Shown here: in pieces, positions 35,699 to 43,630 of the stretch
How the letters are laid out: each line of letters starts with the position of its first letter
Numbering within the stretch: position 1 is the first letter of the stretch
Assembly: GCF_001544475.1 (NCBI RefSeq)
Contig: NZ_FCNW02000027.1
Location: 28,602 to 92,601 of the forward strand
DNA from: Caballeronia humi
GTDB taxonomy: Bacteria > Pseudomonadota > Gammaproteobacteria > Burkholderiales > Burkholderiaceae
Direction: 5' to 3'
DNA: 64,000 nt
The notes under the pieces: model-generated
Told to the model about the DNA's origin: nothing
The model's input: the letters and a program-made list of their open reading frames with translations, nothing else
Databases searched by the model: none
Translations under genes and position numbers: made by a program

Positions 35699-36931
35699 TC
35701 AGCGCGCGACGCTCAACACTTCGTAGCACGCGCCCATCGTGTGATAGTCGACCTTGCCGGCCGGGCTTTTCTCGTCGCTGTACTGGCGGTTGTCGCGCGA
35801 CAGGATGCGATACCACGCGCCGTACTTGTGATCGACGAAATGCGCCCAGCTATAGGCCCAGAGCCGCTCGTAATCGTTCCAGTAGCGCTGCGCAGCGGCT
35901 TCGTCGCCTTCTTTCGACATGCGGTCGGCAAGCAGCGCGGCCGTCGCCAGCGACTCGGCCTGCACCCAGAAATACTTGTCTTCGTCGTAGAAGCGGCCTT
36001 CGGGGTCGAAACCGTAGACCATGCCGCCGTGCTCGTCGTCCCATGACAGTTCCAGCGCGCGGTCGAACAGTTCGCGCGCGCGGGTCAAATGCCATGCTTG
36101 CCGACGATGCCGGTCCAGGATAAGCAAGAGCTTTGCCCACTCCGTCTGATGCCCGGGCTGAAAGCCCCACGGACGGAAGATATTGCTGCGATCGCCCTTG
36201 TTGTACTCCCAGTCGATCGACCAGTCCGGCTTGTAGTGCTCCCACACGAGCCCGCCCGCGAGCGCGGCCTGGCGGTTCACCATGTTGTCGGCGAGGAGCG
36301 CGGCGCGGTCGAGATAGCGTGTGTCGTGCGTGGCTTCGTAGGCGGCGAGCAGTGCCTCGCACGCGTGCATGTTGGCGTTCTGTCCGCGATAGTCGGACAC
36401 TTGCCAGTCGGCGGTCGCTTCGTCCTTGTAGAGGCCGTGGTCCGCGTCCCAGAAGCGGGTTTCGAGCAAATCCCACGTTTCTTCCAGATAGCCGCGCGCT
36501 TCCTCGAAGCCCGCTTCCAGCGCCTTCGCATACGCCAGCACGACGAACGCGAGGCCGTAGCAATGATTCGTGGCGTCGGTGACGTCGCGGCCGTTCAGCG
36601 TCCACGCGTAGCCGCCCGTCGCGGGATTGCGGTGGAACTCGCGCAGGTACGCGAGGCCGTGCGCGACGCCGCCGCGATATTCGTCGAGGCCGAAGTGCTT
36701 GTACGCCATCGCGTAGGTGAATATGAAGCGCGTGCTCGATACGAGATGCCGCGTCTTGCGGTCGTAGACGGAGCCATCTTTCTTGTAGAAGTGGTAGAAG
36801 CCGCCCGCCGGGTCCATGCAGTACGGGTGATAGAACGTCATCGTGCGCAGCGCGTGGTCCAGCAGGAATTCGCGCGAGCGAAAATCGGGTGCAGCGGGTG
36901 TCGTGGGCGTAGAGGATTCGATGGCGGGCAT
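35699..36931 (-). CDS. AGE-family sugar isomerase (D-mannose isomerase-like)
   Basis: A 410-residue protein of the N-acylglucosamine 2-epimerase/mannose isomerase family with an alpha/alpha-barrel. It starts MPAIESSTPTTPAAP and carries family stretches STRFIFTYAMAYKHFG, HCYGLAFVVLAYAKA, NANMHACEALLAAYE, FRPWGFQPGHQTEWAKLLL and KYFWVQAESLATAALL, with conserved His/Glu residues of the active site. The likely reaction is mannose to fructose. It sits 80 bases after the second xylulokinase-like gene, suggesting a role in hexose or polyol breakdown. Confidence 0.88.
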   Translation of the reverse strand: MPAIESSTPTTPAAPDFRSREFLLDHALRTMTFYHPYCMDPAGGFYHFYKKDGSVYDRKTRHLVSSTRFIFTYAMAYKHFGLDEYRGGVAHGLAYLREFHRNPATGGYAWTLNGRDVTDATNHCYGLAFVVLAYAKALEAGFEEARGYLEETWDLLETRFWDADHGLYKDEATADWQVSDYRGQNANMHACEALLAAYEATHDTRYLDRAALLADNMVNRQAALAGGLVWEHYKPDWSIDWEYNKGDRSNIFRPWGFQPGHQTEWAKLLLILDRHRRQAWHLTRARELFDRALELSWDDEHGGMVYGFDPEGRFYDEDKYFWVQAESLATAALLADRMSKEGDEAAAQRYWNDYERLWAYSWAHFVDHKYGAWYRILSRDNRQYSDEKSPAGKVDYHTMGACYEVLSVAR

Positions 36932-37011
36932 GGGCAGGGTCGAGGATTTTGTCGCGGACGCCGCGCCCTCAGGACGCGGCCGACAAGTGTAAGCGTTCGT
37001 TAAAAAATGCG

Positions 37012-38424
37012 TTAGAACCAGTCTTGCACGCGGCCGTACAAACCGATGAAACGCGCGTGCCGTTCGTCGAGTGCGGCATCGGGGCGCGGCGTAGCGGCGA
37101 GCGTGGCCGTCGGCGCGAGCGAGGCGAGGTCGCCCGCGTGCCAGTGACCGAGCGCGAAGCCGCCGAGGAGCGCCGCGCCGCGCGTCGCGGCGTTCGGGCA
37201 ATCGACGGCATGCAGTTCCACCTTGAGCGCGTCGGCCAGCAATTGACGCCAGCGCGGATCGATCGAGCCGCCGCCCGCGAGACGCATCGTGCCGATGTTG
37301 CCGCCGCTCGCGCGGATCGCGTCGAGCCCGGCGCGCAGCGAAAACGCGACGCCTTCGAACGCCGCGCGCATCAGCGTGCCGCGCGTCTCGCCGAGACCGA
37401 GCCCGAGCCAGCCGCCGCGCGCCGACGGATTCATCCACGGCGAGCGCTCGCCGCTCAGATACGGCAGGAACGTCACGCGTTCCGACGATTGCGCCGCGAA
37501 CGCTTCCTCATAGGCGCGCGGCCATGTATCGAATGCGAGCCAGCCGCGCACGGCTTCGAGCGCCACGCCGACGTTCTGCATCGCCGCCATGCGATACCAC
37601 TCGTCGGTGGCGGCGCGATACGTATGCAAGCCGGCGACTGACGCCGGCGCCTCGTGCGCCATCACGAGGATCTGGCCGCCGGTGCCGGTCGTGAGGAGCG
37701 CGTCGCCGTCTGCGATGAGGCCGCTGCCGAGCGCGGCGCACGGCGTATCGCCCGCGCCGAGCGCCATCACGATGCCCGCCGTAAGCCCGAGCGCGTCCGC
37801 CGCTTCCGGCGACAGCGTTCCCGCCGCCGCATACGACGGCGCGAGTTGCGCGAACCACGCGCGCGGCAGGCCGAGCCGTTCTATCAGCGCGTCGTCCCAG
37901 AGGCCGGACGGATCGGCGAGCGCGGTTGCGCAGGCATCGGACGGATCGGTCGCGATCTCCCCGCCCAGCTTCGTGCGCAGCCAGTCCTTCGGCTGCAGCG
38001 CCCAGCGCGCGCGTGACGCGAGCGCCGCTTCGTTCAGCGCGATCCACCGCAAGAGCGGCCCCGCCATGCCGGGCGCGACGGGATTCACTTGCGGCGACGG
38101 CCATGCGTCGAGCAGATCGCGAGCGCGCGTGTCGGGCCACAGCATCGCGGGGCGCAGCGCGCGCCCTTCTTCGTCCGTCAGCACGACGCCGTGCATCTGC
38201 CCGGAAAAACCGATCGCGCGCACCGCTTCGCGTTCGTCCGCCGGCAATTTCGACGCCGCCGCGACGAGCGCGCTCCACCATGTATCGACGGATGTCTCGG
38301 CCCAGCCGGGATGATCGGTTGCCACCGGATAGGCCGCGTTCGAGAACGCGATCTCGCGTCCGTCCTCATCGACGATGGCGAGTTTCAGCGATGCCGTACC
38401 GAGATCGATGCCGAGGAATCGCAT
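37012..38424 (-). CDS. FGGY-family sugar kinase, second xylulokinase-like gene
   Basis: A 470-residue FGGY kinase starting MRFLGIDLGTASLKLAIVDED, with IGFSGQMHGVVLTDEE, MLWPDTRARDL, LTTGTGGQILVM and LAGGGSIDPRWRQLLADAL as phosphate, sugar and adenosine motifs. It is clearly diverged from the xylB of the dalD operon, so its substrate may be xylulose or another ketose such as fructose-type or ribulose-type sugars. It heads a minus-strand series: this gene, AGE isomerase, adhC, fghA. Confidence 0.88.
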   Translation of the reverse strand: MRFLGIDLGTASLKLAIVDEDGREIAFSNAAYPVATDHPGWAETSVDTWWSALVAAASKLPADEREAVRAIGFSGQMHGVVLTDEEGRALRPAMLWPDTRARDLLDAWPSPQVNPVAPGMAGPLLRWIALNEAALASRARWALQPKDWLRTKLGGEIATDPSDACATALADPSGLWDDALIERLGLPRAWFAQLAPSYAAAGTLSPEAADALGLTAGIVMALGAGDTPCAALGSGLIADGDALLTTGTGGQILVMAHEAPASVAGLHTYRAATDEWYRMAAMQNVGVALEAVRGWLAFDTWPRAYEEAFAAQSSERVTFLPYLSGERSPWMNPSARGGWLGLGLGETRGTLMRAAFEGVAFSLRAGLDAIRASGGNIGTMRLAGGGSIDPRWRQLLADALKVELHAVDCPNAATRGAALLGGFALGHWHAGDLASLAPTATLAATPRPDAALDERHARFIGLYGRVQDWF

Positions 38425-38759
38425 GGGAATGGCTGCCGGAAAAAGGTAAGGGAAAACACGAATTCCAGCGGGTTAACCCGCTGTCGCCGCACGAATGATC
38501 GAAAAAGGACTATGTCGCCGCACGGATAAACATCATAACGATGCGCACACAATCGTGGCCTTATGCCGCGCGACAAAAATCACGCGATGTGCGCCACGCC
38601 GCTTGCAGCAAGGCGCCAGGCGGATCGAAACCGCTTGAGAGACCTATCCCGCATATCGCTTGGCGAACGCGACGTATAGAGCCCCGCAGTCTTGTTGCGC
38701 CTATTTAAGCCGCTTACCTTTGAGGCCACACAATCGGAATGAATAGAAGGAGACACGAC
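38425..38759. promoter_or_regulatory. divergent region between sugar kinase and NCS2 permease, with 18-bp palindrome
   Basis: A perfect 18-bp palindrome, CAGCGGGTTAACCCGCTG, lies at 38465-38482, 41 bases upstream of the kinase start. CGAATGATCG (38491-38500) is the reverse complement of the CGATCATTCG found in both polyol promoters. TGTCGCCGC occurs twice (38481-38489, 38512-38520). The permease side has AAGGAG (38747-38752) as ribosome site. No gene was seen in the 335 bases. Confidence 0.45.
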
Positions 38760-40133
38760 ATGGCATCAACCACCGTACATCCCTGCGACGAGCGGCTACC
38801 CGCCGGACAATTGCTCACCCTGGGCATCCAGCACGTCCTCGTGATGTACGCGGGCGCAGTCGCCGTCCCGCTGATCCTCGGCGCCGCGATGAACCTGCCG
38901 AAGGACCAGATCGCGTTCCTCATCAGCGCCGATCTCTTCTCGTGCGGCATCGCCACGCTGATCCAGACGCTCGGCCTCTGGATCTTCGGCATTCGCCTGC
39001 CGGTGATCATGGGCTGCACGTTCGCCGCCGTCGGCCCGATGGTCGCGATCGGCACGAACCCGAGCCTCGGCATTCTCGACGTGTTCGGCTCGACCATCGC
39101 GGCGGGGGTCGTCGGCATCGTGCTCGCGCCGATGATCGGCAAGCTGCTGCGATTCTTCCCGCCGATCGTGACCGGCACCGTGATCGCGGTGATCGGCCTC
39201 TCGCTGATGGGCGTCGGCATCAACTGGGCGGCGGGCGGCGTAGGCAATCCGGATTACGGCAATCCCGTGTACCTGCTGCTGTCGCTCGTCGTGCTGATGC
39301 TGATCCTCCTGATCAACAAGTTCCTGCGCGGCTTCATCGCGAACATCTCGGTGCTGCTCGGGATGGTCGCGGGCTTCGCGATCGCCGCGGTGCTCGGCCT
39401 CGTCAACATGGACGGCGTCGCGCACGCACCGTGGGTCGGCATCGTGCTGCCGTTCCAGTTCGGGCTGCCGCACTTCGACCCGCTCTCGATCGCGACGATG
39501 ATCATCGTCATGTTCGTCACGTTCATCGAATCGACCGGCATGTTCCTCGCGGTCGGCGATCTGGTGGAGCGTCCGGTCGACCAGAAGGCGCTCGTGCGCG
39601 GACTGCGTGTGGACGGGCTCGGCACGCTGATCGGCGGCGTCTTCAACTCGTTTCCGCATACGTCGTTCTCGCAGAACGTCGGCTTGATCGGCGTAACGGG
39701 CGTGAAGAGCCGCTTCGTTTGCGCGACGGGCGGCGTGATCCTCGTGCTGCTCGGCCTCTTTCCGAAGATGGCGCAGGTGGTCGCATCGGTGCCGCCGTTC
39801 GTGCTCGGCGGCGCGGGCATCGTCATGTTCGGGATGGTCGCGGCGAACGGCATCAAGGTGCTGTCGAAGGTGGATTTTGTTAAGAACCATCACAACCTGT
39901 TCATCGTCGCGGTGAGTATTGCGCTCGGGATGGTGCCGGTGGTCGCGCCGAAGTTCTTCTCGCAACTGCCGCACGCCCTCGAACCGATTCTGCACAGCGG
40001 GATTCTGCTGGCGTCGGTGACGGCGGTGGTGCTGAACGTGATCTTCAATGGCGTGCGCAAGGAACGCGATGCGCGTCGTGAGATTCGTGAGGCAGGGCAT
40101 GACTTCGATGGGACGGCGAGCGAAGCGAAGTAA
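38760..40133 (+). CDS. NCS2-family purine permease (xanthine/urate type)
   Basis: A 457-residue nucleobase:cation symporter-2 protein of 14 helices. It starts MASTTVHPCDERLPAGQLL with GAAGGAG in front, so ATG 38760 is better than the ATG at 38739. The family signature is SFSQNVGLIGVTGVKSR (Q/E/P-N-x-G-x4-T/R/K-G); FIESTGMFLAVGD before it is also typical. Import of xanthine, uric acid or hypoxanthine with protons is likely; no purine catabolism gene lies beside it. A strong terminator follows. Confidence 0.9.
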   Translation: MASTTVHPCDERLPAGQLLTLGIQHVLVMYAGAVAVPLILGAAMNLPKDQIAFLISADLFSCGIATLIQTLGLWIFGIRLPVIMGCTFAAVGPMVAIGTNPSLGILDVFGSTIAAGVVGIVLAPMIGKLLRFFPPIVTGTVIAVIGLSLMGVGINWAAGGVGNPDYGNPVYLLLSLVVLMLILLINKFLRGFIANISVLLGMVAGFAIAAVLGLVNMDGVAHAPWVGIVLPFQFGLPHFDPLSIATMIIVMFVTFIESTGMFLAVGDLVERPVDQKALVRGLRVDGLGTLIGGVFNSFPHTSFSQNVGLIGVTGVKSRFVCATGGVILVLLGLFPKMAQVVASVPPFVLGGAGIVMFGMVAANGIKVLSKVDFVKNHHNLFIVAVSIALGMVPVVAPKFFSQLPHALEPILHSGILLASVTAVVLNVIFNGVRKERDARREIREAGHDFDGTASEAK

Positions 40134-40153
40134 GACGTCGCCGTTTTTGCAAG

Positions 40154-40184
40154 GCGCTGCGGCGAAAGCCGCAGCGCTTTTTTT
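40154..40184 (+). terminator. rho-independent terminator of the NCS2 permease
   Basis: Arms GCGCTGCGGC and GCCGCAGCGC form a perfect 10-bp stem with a GAAA tetraloop, followed by seven T residues, 20 bases after the stop codon. Confidence 0.95.
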
Positions 40185-40333
40185 GCGTGTAAATCGCGCG
40201 CGTGAGGCAGGCGTTCGGCTTTTCGTGCTTATCCGATTGGACGTGACGTCATATTGTGTGGTGAAAACGGAGGGGTGCGCGGGTTGGCCTTTAGCATGGC
40301 GCGGCTCGAAGACAACCCACGCGAGACACCTCC

Positions 40334-41125
40334 ATGAAACACCTCCTGCTCGTCGCAACGGCCCTCTTCGCCGCCCACGCCAGCGCAGCTCAATGCGATG
40401 CCGAACTCGCCAAGCAGTTGAGCAACCCGATCGCCGCGTTGATCCAGGTGCCGTTCCAGTTCAACTACGACACCAACATCGGCCCTTCTCGCGACGGCGA
40501 CAAGTTTTACGCGAACTTCCAGCCCGTCGTCCCGACGCAGCTCAACGCCGACTGGAACGTCATTTCGCGGACCATCGTGCCGATCGTCTCGCAAAACGAC
40601 ATCGCGCCGGACTCCGGCTCGCAGACGGGCGTCGGCGATATTTTGCAGAGCGTCTTTTTCTCGCCGACCAGGCCGACAGCGACCGGGTTGATCTGGGGCG
40701 TCGGTCCGGCCTTCCTGCTGCCGAGCGGCACCGACCCGCTCCTGTCGCAGCGCAAATGGGGCGCCGGCCCGACTGCGGTCGCCCTGATCCAGGCGAACGG
40801 CTGGACCTACGGCATGCTCGCTAATCACATCTGGTCGTTCGCGGGTGAAGGCAGCCGGTCGGGCATCAGTTCGACGTTCCTGCAGCCGTTCGTCAGCTAC
40901 ACGACCAAGGATCTGTGGACCTTCGGCCTCAACACCGAATCGACCTATGACTGGAAGCATGGTCAATGGTCCACGCCGGTCAATGCCTTCGCCTCCAGGC
41001 TCGTGAAGTTCGGCAAGCAGCCGGTGAGTATCGGCGGAGGGTTGCGCTACTGGGCGGCAAGTCCGGACAGCGGGCCGCATGGCTGGGGCGGCCGCGTCAT
41101 TCTCACGTTCTTGCTGCCAAAGTGA
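40334..41125 (+). CDS. outer-membrane beta-barrel protein (transporter/MetA-pathway-like)
   Basis: A 263-residue secreted protein with signal peptide MKHLLLVATALFAAHASA. The mature part alternates short hydrophobic strands with Gly, Asn and aromatic turns (IQVPFQFNYDTNIG, NVISRTIVPIVSQNDIA, GVGDILQSVFFSPTRP, IWGVGPAFLLPSGTD), like barrels of the phenol-degradation MetA-like (PF13557-type) group often annotated simply as transporter. The substrate is unknown. Ends FLLPK without the C-terminal Phe of porins. It stands alone between the NCS2 permease and phoX. Confidence 0.7.
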   Translation: MKHLLLVATALFAAHASAAQCDAELAKQLSNPIAALIQVPFQFNYDTNIGPSRDGDKFYANFQPVVPTQLNADWNVISRTIVPIVSQNDIAPDSGSQTGVGDILQSVFFSPTRPTATGLIWGVGPAFLLPSGTDPLLSQRKWGAGPTAVALIQANGWTYGMLANHIWSFAGEGSRSGISSTFLQPFVSYTTKDLWTFGLNTESTYDWKHGQWSTPVNAFASRLVKFGKQPVSIGGGLRYWAASPDSGPHGWGGRVILTFLLPK

Positions 41126-41267
41126 GTCGAATCTGTCAGGGCATCGTGAAAAGGCGCCCGCCCCTATCGTTTTTAGTCGCGCTTCCAGTCAGGGAATGTG
41201 TTCGAAACGCTAGCCAACGATGACTTTTGTGCCAGCTTTCACCGTCGTAATCCGACGGGAAGGCACG

Positions 41268-41284
41268 TTGTAATAAAACTTCCA
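41268..41284 (+). promoter_or_regulatory. candidate Pho box upstream of phoX
   Basis: Seventeen bases beginning TTGTAATAAAACT match the PhoB consensus (CTGTCATAAAACTGTCA) at 13 positions and keep the AT-rich centre. It lies 49 bases before the phoX ATG. PhoX-type phosphatases are commonly in the phosphate-starvation regulon. Confidence 0.45.
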
Positions 41285-41332
41285 TACAAGTTCCTTACAT
41301 TGTCGGTCTTCCACCCCTCGGAAAAACCCACA

Positions 41333-43444
41333 ATGAGCAAGAACCGCTACGCCCACAATCCCGAGACCTACACCGAACCCGACGACGACAACCCCAGCGC
41401 AAACTTGCACTTCACCGACATCCTGCAAGCGCGCCTGACACGCCGGCAGACGGTGCTGGGCGGTTTGTCGGCGACGGCTGCGGCGCTGTTCGGCGCGCTT
41501 CCGCTCACCGCATGCGGCGGCAATTCCGACGACGACAACAGCAACGGCACGCCGACGACACCGCCCGTCACCAAGGCGACGCTCAATTTCGCTGCCGTGG
41601 GCCATAGTCTCGACGACATCGTGAAAGTCCCGGCAGGCTATAGCGTCGGCGTGCTGTACGCGCTCGGCGATCCGCAGCAGTTCGGCGACGCGAGCTGGTC
41701 GGGCAACGGTTCCGAGACGGCCGAATCCTACGATCGCCGCGCGGGCGATCATCACGACGGCATGCACTTCTTCGGCCTGGCCGACGACGGCACGTACGCC
41801 GCATCGCGTTCCGATCGCGGCGTGCTGTGCCTGAATCACGAGAACATCACCCAGGCGTACCTGCACGCAGCCGGCCCGACGACCGCGGCGGGCGCGCGCC
41901 CCGCCGCCGAAGTCGACAAGGAAGTGAACTGCCACGGCGTCACCGTGCTCGAACTGAAGCGCTCGACGGGCAACGCGCTGCAATACGTGCGCGGCTCCGC
42001 GCTCAACCGGCGGCTGACGGCGGCGAGCCGGTTCGCGATCGAAGGCCCGGCGGCCGGCTCGGCGCGCATGAAGACGCTCTACTCGACCGATGGCACTGCC
42101 ACGCGCGGCACGGTCAACAACTGCGCGAACGGCTACACGCCGTGGGGCACGTATCTCACCTGCGAGGAAAACTGGGCCGGCTACTTCAAGCGCGCCACGA
42201 CCGACGCCGCCCGCGCCGACACCGCGAGCCTCGACCGCTACGGCGTGAAGGCCGGCCAGTCGGGCAACTACGGCTGGAGCACGCCGACGGGCGACCTGTA
42301 CCGCCGCTGGGACACCTCGACGACACCCGCCGCCGATGCCTCCGCCGACTATCGCAACGTCGCGAACACGTTCGGCTGGGTGGTCGAGATCGATCCGTTC
42401 AATCCGGCCTCGACGCCCGTCAAGCGCACCGCGCTCGGCCGCTTCGGACACGAAGGTTGCCAGCCCGCGAATCCGGTCGAAGGCCAGCCGCTCGTCTTCT
42501 ACATGGGCGACGACAGCCGCAACGAATACATCTACAAGTTCGTGTCGAAGGCGCCGTATTCCGCCGCCGACAAGGGGCTAGCCGCCGGTGCGAAGTATCT
42601 GAACGAAGGCACGCTCTACGTCGCGAAATTCAACGCCGACGGCACCGGCAACTGGATCGCGCTGGCCAAGTCGAACGCGGCGCTCGCGGCCTTTGCGAGC
42701 GATGCCGACATCCTCATCGACACGCGGCTCGCGGCCGATCTCGTCGGGGCGACGAAGATGGACCGGCCGGAGTGGACCGCCGTACATCCGGCAAACGGCG
42801 AGGTCTACGTGACGCTGACGAACGGCACGGCTGCCGTACGTCCGCAAGGCGCGACCGATGCCGCGAATCCGCGCCCGGGCAATGTGAACGGCCACATCGT
42901 GCGCTGGCGCGAGGCGAATTCACGCGCCGACGCGACGCAATTCCAGTGGGACGTGTATCTGTTCGGCTCGCCTTCAGCGCAAGAGCCGGGATACAACCTG
43001 TCGGCGCTCACGGACAACAACGACTTTTCGAGCCCCGACGGCCTGTGGTTCGACTCGCGCGGCGTTTTGTGGATCGAAACCGACGATGGCGCGTACACGT
43101 CGACGACAAACTGCATGCTGCTCGCGGCGACGCCGGGTCAAGTCGGCGACGGCGGCGCGGTCACGGCTGGCGGCGGCACGCAGACGTTCAAGGGCGCGAA
43201 TCCGGGCGAGCAGAACCTGAGGCGCTTTTTGGTGGGGCCGAAGGAATGCGAGCTGACCGGCATTGCGATGACGCCGGACAACAAGACGCTGATGGTGAAC
43301 ATTCAGCATCCGGGCGAAGGCGGGACGGCGTCGAAGCTGACGAGCCACTGGCCGGAGAGCCAGACGAACGGCGCGAGCACGGCGCGTCCGAGATCGGCGA
43401 CGATTTTTATCACGAAGGATGATGGCGGGGTGATCGGAGTTTGA
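41333..43444 (+). CDS. phoX: PhoX-family alkaline phosphatase, Tat-exported (DUF839)
   Basis: A 703-residue protein. The N-terminus has no early signal but carries the twin-arginine motif TRRQTVLGG at about residue 36, then a hydrophobic stretch ending in PLTACGG, suggesting Tat export and possibly lipid attachment at the Cys. The PhoX/DUF839 stretches are RAGDHHDGMHFFGL, GVLCLNHENI, GTYLTCEENWAGYF, GRFGHEGCQPANPV, VFYMGDDSRNEYIYKFVS and SSPDGLWFDSRGVLWIETDDG. PhoX enzymes use calcium and iron to cleave phosphate esters in the periplasm. A frame extends to 41198; ATG 41333 gives the family start. Confidence 0.9.
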   Translation: MSKNRYAHNPETYTEPDDDNPSANLHFTDILQARLTRRQTVLGGLSATAAALFGALPLTACGGNSDDDNSNGTPTTPPVTKATLNFAAVGHSLDDIVKVPAGYSVGVLYALGDPQQFGDASWSGNGSETAESYDRRAGDHHDGMHFFGLADDGTYAASRSDRGVLCLNHENITQAYLHAAGPTTAAGARPAAEVDKEVNCHGVTVLELKRSTGNALQYVRGSALNRRLTAASRFAIEGPAAGSARMKTLYSTDGTATRGTVNNCANGYTPWGTYLTCEENWAGYFKRATTDAARADTASLDRYGVKAGQSGNYGWSTPTGDLYRRWDTSTTPAADASADYRNVANTFGWVVEIDPFNPASTPVKRTALGRFGHEGCQPANPVEGQPLVFYMGDDSRNEYIYKFVSKAPYSAADKGLAAGAKYLNEGTLYVAKFNADGTGNWIALAKSNAALAAFASDADILIDTRLAADLVGATKMDRPEWTAVHPANGEVYVTLTNGTAAVRPQGATDAANPRPGNVNGHIVRWREANSRADATQFQWDVYLFGSPSAQEPGYNLSALTDNNDFSSPDGLWFDSRGVLWIETDDGAYTSTTNCMLLAATPGQVGDGGAVTAGGGTQTFKGANPGEQNLRRFLVGPKECELTGIAMTPDNKTLMVNIQHPGEGGTASKLTSHWPESQTNGASTARPRSATIFITKDDGGVIGV

Positions 43445-43474
43445 GCGGCAGGTTAGTTGTTAGGGAAGTTGCCG

Positions 43475-43565
43475 GGCGAACTTGCCAGGCGAAATCGGCA
43501 CGCGAAGTTGCCAAGCGAACTTGCTAGGCGAACTTGCTAAGCGAGCTTGCTAGGCGAACTCGCGC
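43475..43565. repeat. 13-bp tandem repeats after phoX
   Basis: Several imperfect copies of GGCGAACTTGCTA (with variants AGCGAACTTGCTA, GGCGAACTTGCCA, AGCGAGCTTGCTA) follow each other between the phoX stop and the terminator. They do not code for a protein on either strand that continues a gene. The period of 13 is not a multiple of three. Confidence 0.8.
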
Positions 43566-43575
43566 CCGATAGTCG

Positions 43576-43613
43576 AAAAAAAAACGCAGCCTCTTCCGAG
43601 ACTGCGTTTTTTT
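43576..43613. terminator. bidirectional terminator between phoX and the efflux operon
   Basis: CGCAG-C-CTC (43585-43593) pairs with GAG-A-CTGCG with one mismatch; nine A residues precede the stem and eight T residues follow, so it can stop transcription from both convergent sides. Confidence 0.9.
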
Positions 43614-43630
43614 ATTCAGGCGCCGGTACT

